Positions 59,733 through 64,000 of a stretch of 64,000 nucleotides of DNA are shown piece after piece; within the stretch, counting starts at the first letter, position 1, and each line of letters starts with the position of its first letter. Made by a program: the position numbers and the translations under genes. This DNA comes from Bartonella sp. AU55XJBT (GTDB lineage: Bacteria; Pseudomonadota; Alphaproteobacteria; Rhizobiales; Rhizobiaceae). The notes beneath the pieces were generated by a model. That model saw only the letters and a list, made by a program, of their open reading frames with translations. It was not told the origin of the DNA and searched no databases. The DNA lies in assembly GCF_028618525.1 (NCBI RefSeq), contig NZ_JAQITC010000009.1:36883-100882 (forward strand). Reading direction: 5' to 3'.

Positions 59733-60467
59733 ATGGCAATAAAACTTTCGGTTAATCTTAATGCTGTTGCTGTTTTGCGCAATCGACGTAATCTTCCGTG
59801 GCCAAGTATTGAGAATATTGGGCGTATAGCGCTTGCCGCTGGAGCGGCAGGTTTGACGGTTCATCCGCGCCCCGATGAAAGGCATATTCGTTTTGCGGAT
59901 TTGCCAGATATATACGGTTTAATAAAGAACACTTTTCCTACGGCTGAGTTTAATATTGAAGGTTATCCAAGTGATCGATTTTTGAATATCGTTGAAAATT
60001 ATGCAGATCAGATTACTCTTGTTCCTGATGATCCAGATCAGTCAACGTCTGATCATGGGTGGAATTTTGCTCATGATGCAGAATTTTTAGCGCCTATCAT
60101 TCAGCATTTGAAAAAAAGAAAGATTCGTGTGTCACTTTTTGCTAATCCTTCTATCGATGGTCTTGATATTGCTAAAGCAATAGGGGCTGATCGTGTGGAA
60201 TTTTACACGGGACCTTACGGTGGTGCATTTCAGAATAAAATAAAACAAGATCAAGAGCTTAGTAAGATTGTTTTAGCCGCAAAAAAAGCGAAAGAGTTGC
60301 AATTAGGTACGAATGCAGGGCATGATCTGACACTTATGAATCTTCCTGCTCTTGTCAAAAATATTCCTTGGCTTGATGAAGTTTCTATTGGTCATGGGCT
60401 TATTGCTGATGCGTTGGAATATGGAATGCATGAGACTGTTCAGCGTTTTCTTCGGTTATTATCGTAA
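59733..60467 (+). CDS. pdxJ: Pyridoxine 5'-phosphate synthase PdxJ
   Basis: TIM-barrel enzyme condensing 1-deoxyxylulose 5-phosphate with 3-amino-1-hydroxyacetone phosphate to pyridoxine phosphate. Three in-frame ATGs occur within 15 bp; 59733 gives [19 protein letters not shown], matching the usual N-terminus. [17 protein letters not shown] holds phosphate-binding and active-site residues. [27 protein letters not shown] and [15 protein letters not shown] with [12 protein letters not shown] are family motifs. The length is 244 aa. No other B6 genes are in the window. Confidence 0.93.
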   Translation: MAIKLSVNLNAVAVLRNRRNLPWPSIENIGRIALAAGAAGLTVHPRPDERHIRFADLPDIYGLIKNTFPTAEFNIEGYPSDRFLNIVENYADQITLVPDDPDQSTSDHGWNFAHDAEFLAPIIQHLKKRKIRVSLFANPSIDGLDIAKAIGADRVEFYTGPYGGAFQNKIKQDQELSKIVLAAKKAKELQLGTNAGHDLTLMNLPALVKNIPWLDEVSIGHGLIADALEYGMHETVQRFLRLLS

Positions 60468-62274
<1,807 letters not shown>

Positions 62275-62322
62275 AGCCTCTAAGAGATGTTTTTCACGTC
62301 TATAGTTTTATAAACAAATATC

Positions 62323-62352
62323 AAAAAAGGGTAACTTGAGTTACCCTTTTTA
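62323..62352. terminator. Bidirectional terminator between ilvC and the permease
   Basis: AAGGGTAAC (62327-62335) and GTTACCCTT (62340-62348) form a perfect 9-bp stem with loop TTGA, flanked by A and T runs. It serves the convergent genes ilvC and the amino-acid permease. Confidence 0.9.
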
Positions 62353-62396
62353 TATGTTTTTTGCACATAGGTTTTATTTTTTAGGGGCTTTATTTT

Positions 62397-63788
62397 TTAA
62401 GTTTTTGCATAACTCTTTCTTCCAAAAAGAAAATATACAATGCCTAAAAATATAAACCATGCTGGCGTATATTTTAAAGCTATGGCGGTATCTGCTTCTA
62501 ATGACAATAAATAAATAATGAATACAAAGAAAACGAGAAGCGCCCAACACATCACAACACCCCCTGGCATTTTATAAGGAGAGACAGTATGCTGGAGAGG
62601 ACGATTGCGACGATAAATGATATAGCTGATCAAAATGATAGACCATACAAATATAAATAAAATTGCGGCAATTGTCGTAACAATTGTAAAAGCAGCTATA
62701 AGGGTTTGAGATAACGATACAATCGCATAACCTAATAAGATACATAAACATGAAAAGAATAATGCGTTGGCTGGAACATGTTTACGAGAAAGTTTTCCTA
62801 AAAATTTAGGAGCTCCTTTTTGTGTTGCTAGTCCATATACCATACGGCTGGTAGAAAAAATTCCACTATTTGCTGAAGAGGCGGCAGCTGTGAGGACAAC
62901 AAAATTCATCAAACCAGCAGCAGTTGGAATACCAATAAGTGCATACATTGTTACAAATGGGCTTTTTTCTGGACTAATTTGATCCCAAGGCATTACAGAC
63001 ATGATCACAAGAAGAGAGAAAATATAAAAGAATACAATGCGGACTGGTATTGAATTGACAGCCTGGGGTAAAGCTTTTTGAGGCTCTTTTACTTCAGCTG
63101 CCGCTGTTCCTGCGAGCTCAATGCCAACAAAAGCAAAAATAGCAATTTGAAATCCAGCAAAAAAGCCAGTAATCCCTCGTGGAAAAAGATTTCCACCATT
63201 CCATATATTGTTAAGGGAAGCAACCGTACCGTTTGGAGAGACAAAACCGGTGAAGATCATATAAAATCCCACAACAATTAAGACTAAAATTGCTACGATT
63301 TTGATAAAACCAAACCAGAACTCAAGTTCGCCAAAGAGTTTTACGGCGACGAGGTTAAGGATTAAAAAGGACATAAGAGCAATGATAACAGGAATCCATG
63401 GGTTGAGTTCAGGCCACCAAAAATGTGCATAAGTGACAATAGCAATAATTTCAGCAGTTCCAGTAACAATCCAACACAACCAATATGTCCAGCCGATAAA
63501 GAATCCAGCACATGGTCCTAGAAGATCGGTCGAGAAGTCAATAAAAGATCGGTATTGTGTATTAGAAAGCAATAATTCTCCCATAGCACGCATGACAAAG
63601 TATAGAGCACAACCAATAATCGCATAAACGAGGAGGATTGAGGGGCCTGCTACACTGATTGTTTTTCCTGATCCCATAAAGAGACCTGTTCCAATCGCTC
63701 CACCAAGGGCTATAAGTTGTATGTGGCGGTTATGTAGTCCACGTTGCAATTTCTTCTTAGTTTTTTTTTCTAAATTTTGTTTGTTCAT
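62397..63788 (-). CDS. cycA: CycA-like D-serine/D-alanine/glycine permease
   Basis: Inner-membrane amino-acid:H+ symporter of the APC/AAT family with about 12 membrane segments in 463 aa. LHNRHIQLIALGGAIGTGLF, MGSGKTISVAGPS and FVMRAMGELLLSNTQYRSF are very close to E. coli CycA as I recall it. GFFAGFQIAIFAFVGIELAG, AAASSANSGIFSTSRM and PWDQISPEKSPFVTMYALIG also match. The start follows AAGGGAAC. Transport of glycine and D-amino acids is inferred from that similarity; a D-alanine link to wall synthesis is possible but untested. Confidence 0.88.
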   Translation of the reverse strand: MNKQNLEKKTKKKLQRGLHNRHIQLIALGGAIGTGLFMGSGKTISVAGPSILLVYAIIGCALYFVMRAMGELLLSNTQYRSFIDFSTDLLGPCAGFFIGWTYWLCWIVTGTAEIIAIVTYAHFWWPELNPWIPVIIALMSFLILNLVAVKLFGELEFWFGFIKIVAILVLIVVGFYMIFTGFVSPNGTVASLNNIWNGGNLFPRGITGFFAGFQIAIFAFVGIELAGTAAAEVKEPQKALPQAVNSIPVRIVFFYIFSLLVIMSVMPWDQISPEKSPFVTMYALIGIPTAAGLMNFVVLTAAASSANSGIFSTSRMVYGLATQKGAPKFLGKLSRKHVPANALFFSCLCILLGYAIVSLSQTLIAAFTIVTTIAAILFIFVWSIILISYIIYRRNRPLQHTVSPYKMPGGVVMCWALLVFFVFIIYLLSLEADTAIALKYTPAWFIFLGIVYFLFGRKSYAKT

Positions 63789-64000
63789 TTTTGGGAAGTT
63801 CCCTTTAGTTATTTTAAGATAAAAATTACCCTAAAAAAGGTAATCCTTTCTATCGGAACATGATATGCTTAATGAGTAAAGGAATTTTTTTCTATTATTT
63901 TATATAAATAAAGAAAAAATTTTATTGATTAATGTTATAATTATTTTATCAAAAATTAATATTATATAAATATTAGTATAAAATTTTAATTTTTGGATAT
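63789..64000. other. Upstream region of the permease, AT-rich
   Basis: Very AT-rich sequence with no frame. It should contain the permease promoter on the - strand. The window ends here. Confidence 0.4.

Overview
The window is a low-GC alphaproteobacterial chromosome segment whose gene content, gene order and protein sequences point to Bartonella (Rhizobiales). The evidence includes a permuted two-piece tmRNA with the alphaproteobacterial tag ANDNYAEARLAA, an rnpB gene just upstream of the division/cell-wall cluster, an SspB-alpha/DUF4169/ribbon-helix-helix trio, and an FtsZ with a long C-terminal linker. Long AT-rich spacers with decayed coding traces fit a host-restricted genome undergoing reduction. 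The genus call is inference from recognition; no database search was run.

Region by region: (1) 0.3-4.9 kb holds ettA, an ArsR-type regulator fused to an apparently degenerate methyltransferase domain, a candidate structured small RNA with a C11 tract and a very strong terminator, and a small membrane-anchored hypothetical protein. (2) 6.1-7.2 kb holds a lytic transglycosylase and rnpB. (3) 7.4-25.9 kb is a nearly complete dcw cluster on the + strand: rsmH, ftsL, ftsI, murE, murF, mraY, murD, ftsW, murG, murC, murB, ddl, ftsQ, ftsA, ftsZ. Many junctions overlap by a few bases. No mraZ is seen. (4) 26.1-32.0 kb continues with lpxC, bamD, recN and ligA. (5) 32.2-39.8 kb is mostly on the - strand: pepP, prmA and a SCO1-like copper chaperone; a + strand hexapeptide acyltransferase; a UvrD/PcrA helicase; then an RHH protein, DUF4169 and sspB next to ssrA. 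(6) 40.4-46.8 kb has a DUF2853 protein and three paralogous MHS-family MFS transporters, each with its own terminator and related upstream sequence. (7) 46.9-52.1 kb has thyA, folA, hflK, hflC and a DegP-like protease. (8) 53.0-62.3 kb has miaA, ilvI with a candidate attenuator leader, an MFS pseudogene broken by frameshifts and carrying a 96-bp inverted duplication, a D-2-hydroxyacid dehydrogenase, a RecD-like helicase, pdxJ and ilvC. No ilvH is seen beside ilvI. (9) A CycA-like amino-acid permease closes the window.

Functionally, the core of the window makes lipid II and the division machine, from UDP-MurNAc peptides through MraY/MurG to FtsW/FtsI and FtsQLAZ. It is flanked by outer-membrane biogenesis genes (lpxC, bamD) and DNA maintenance genes (recN, ligA, uvrD). 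A protein quality-control theme recurs: ssrA with sspB, hflKC and degP. Most of the window is conserved housekeeping. The less ordinary parts are the ilvI leader, the MFS pseudogene rearrangement, the transporter triplication, the C-tract RNA candidate and the shortened ArsR-methyltransferase.
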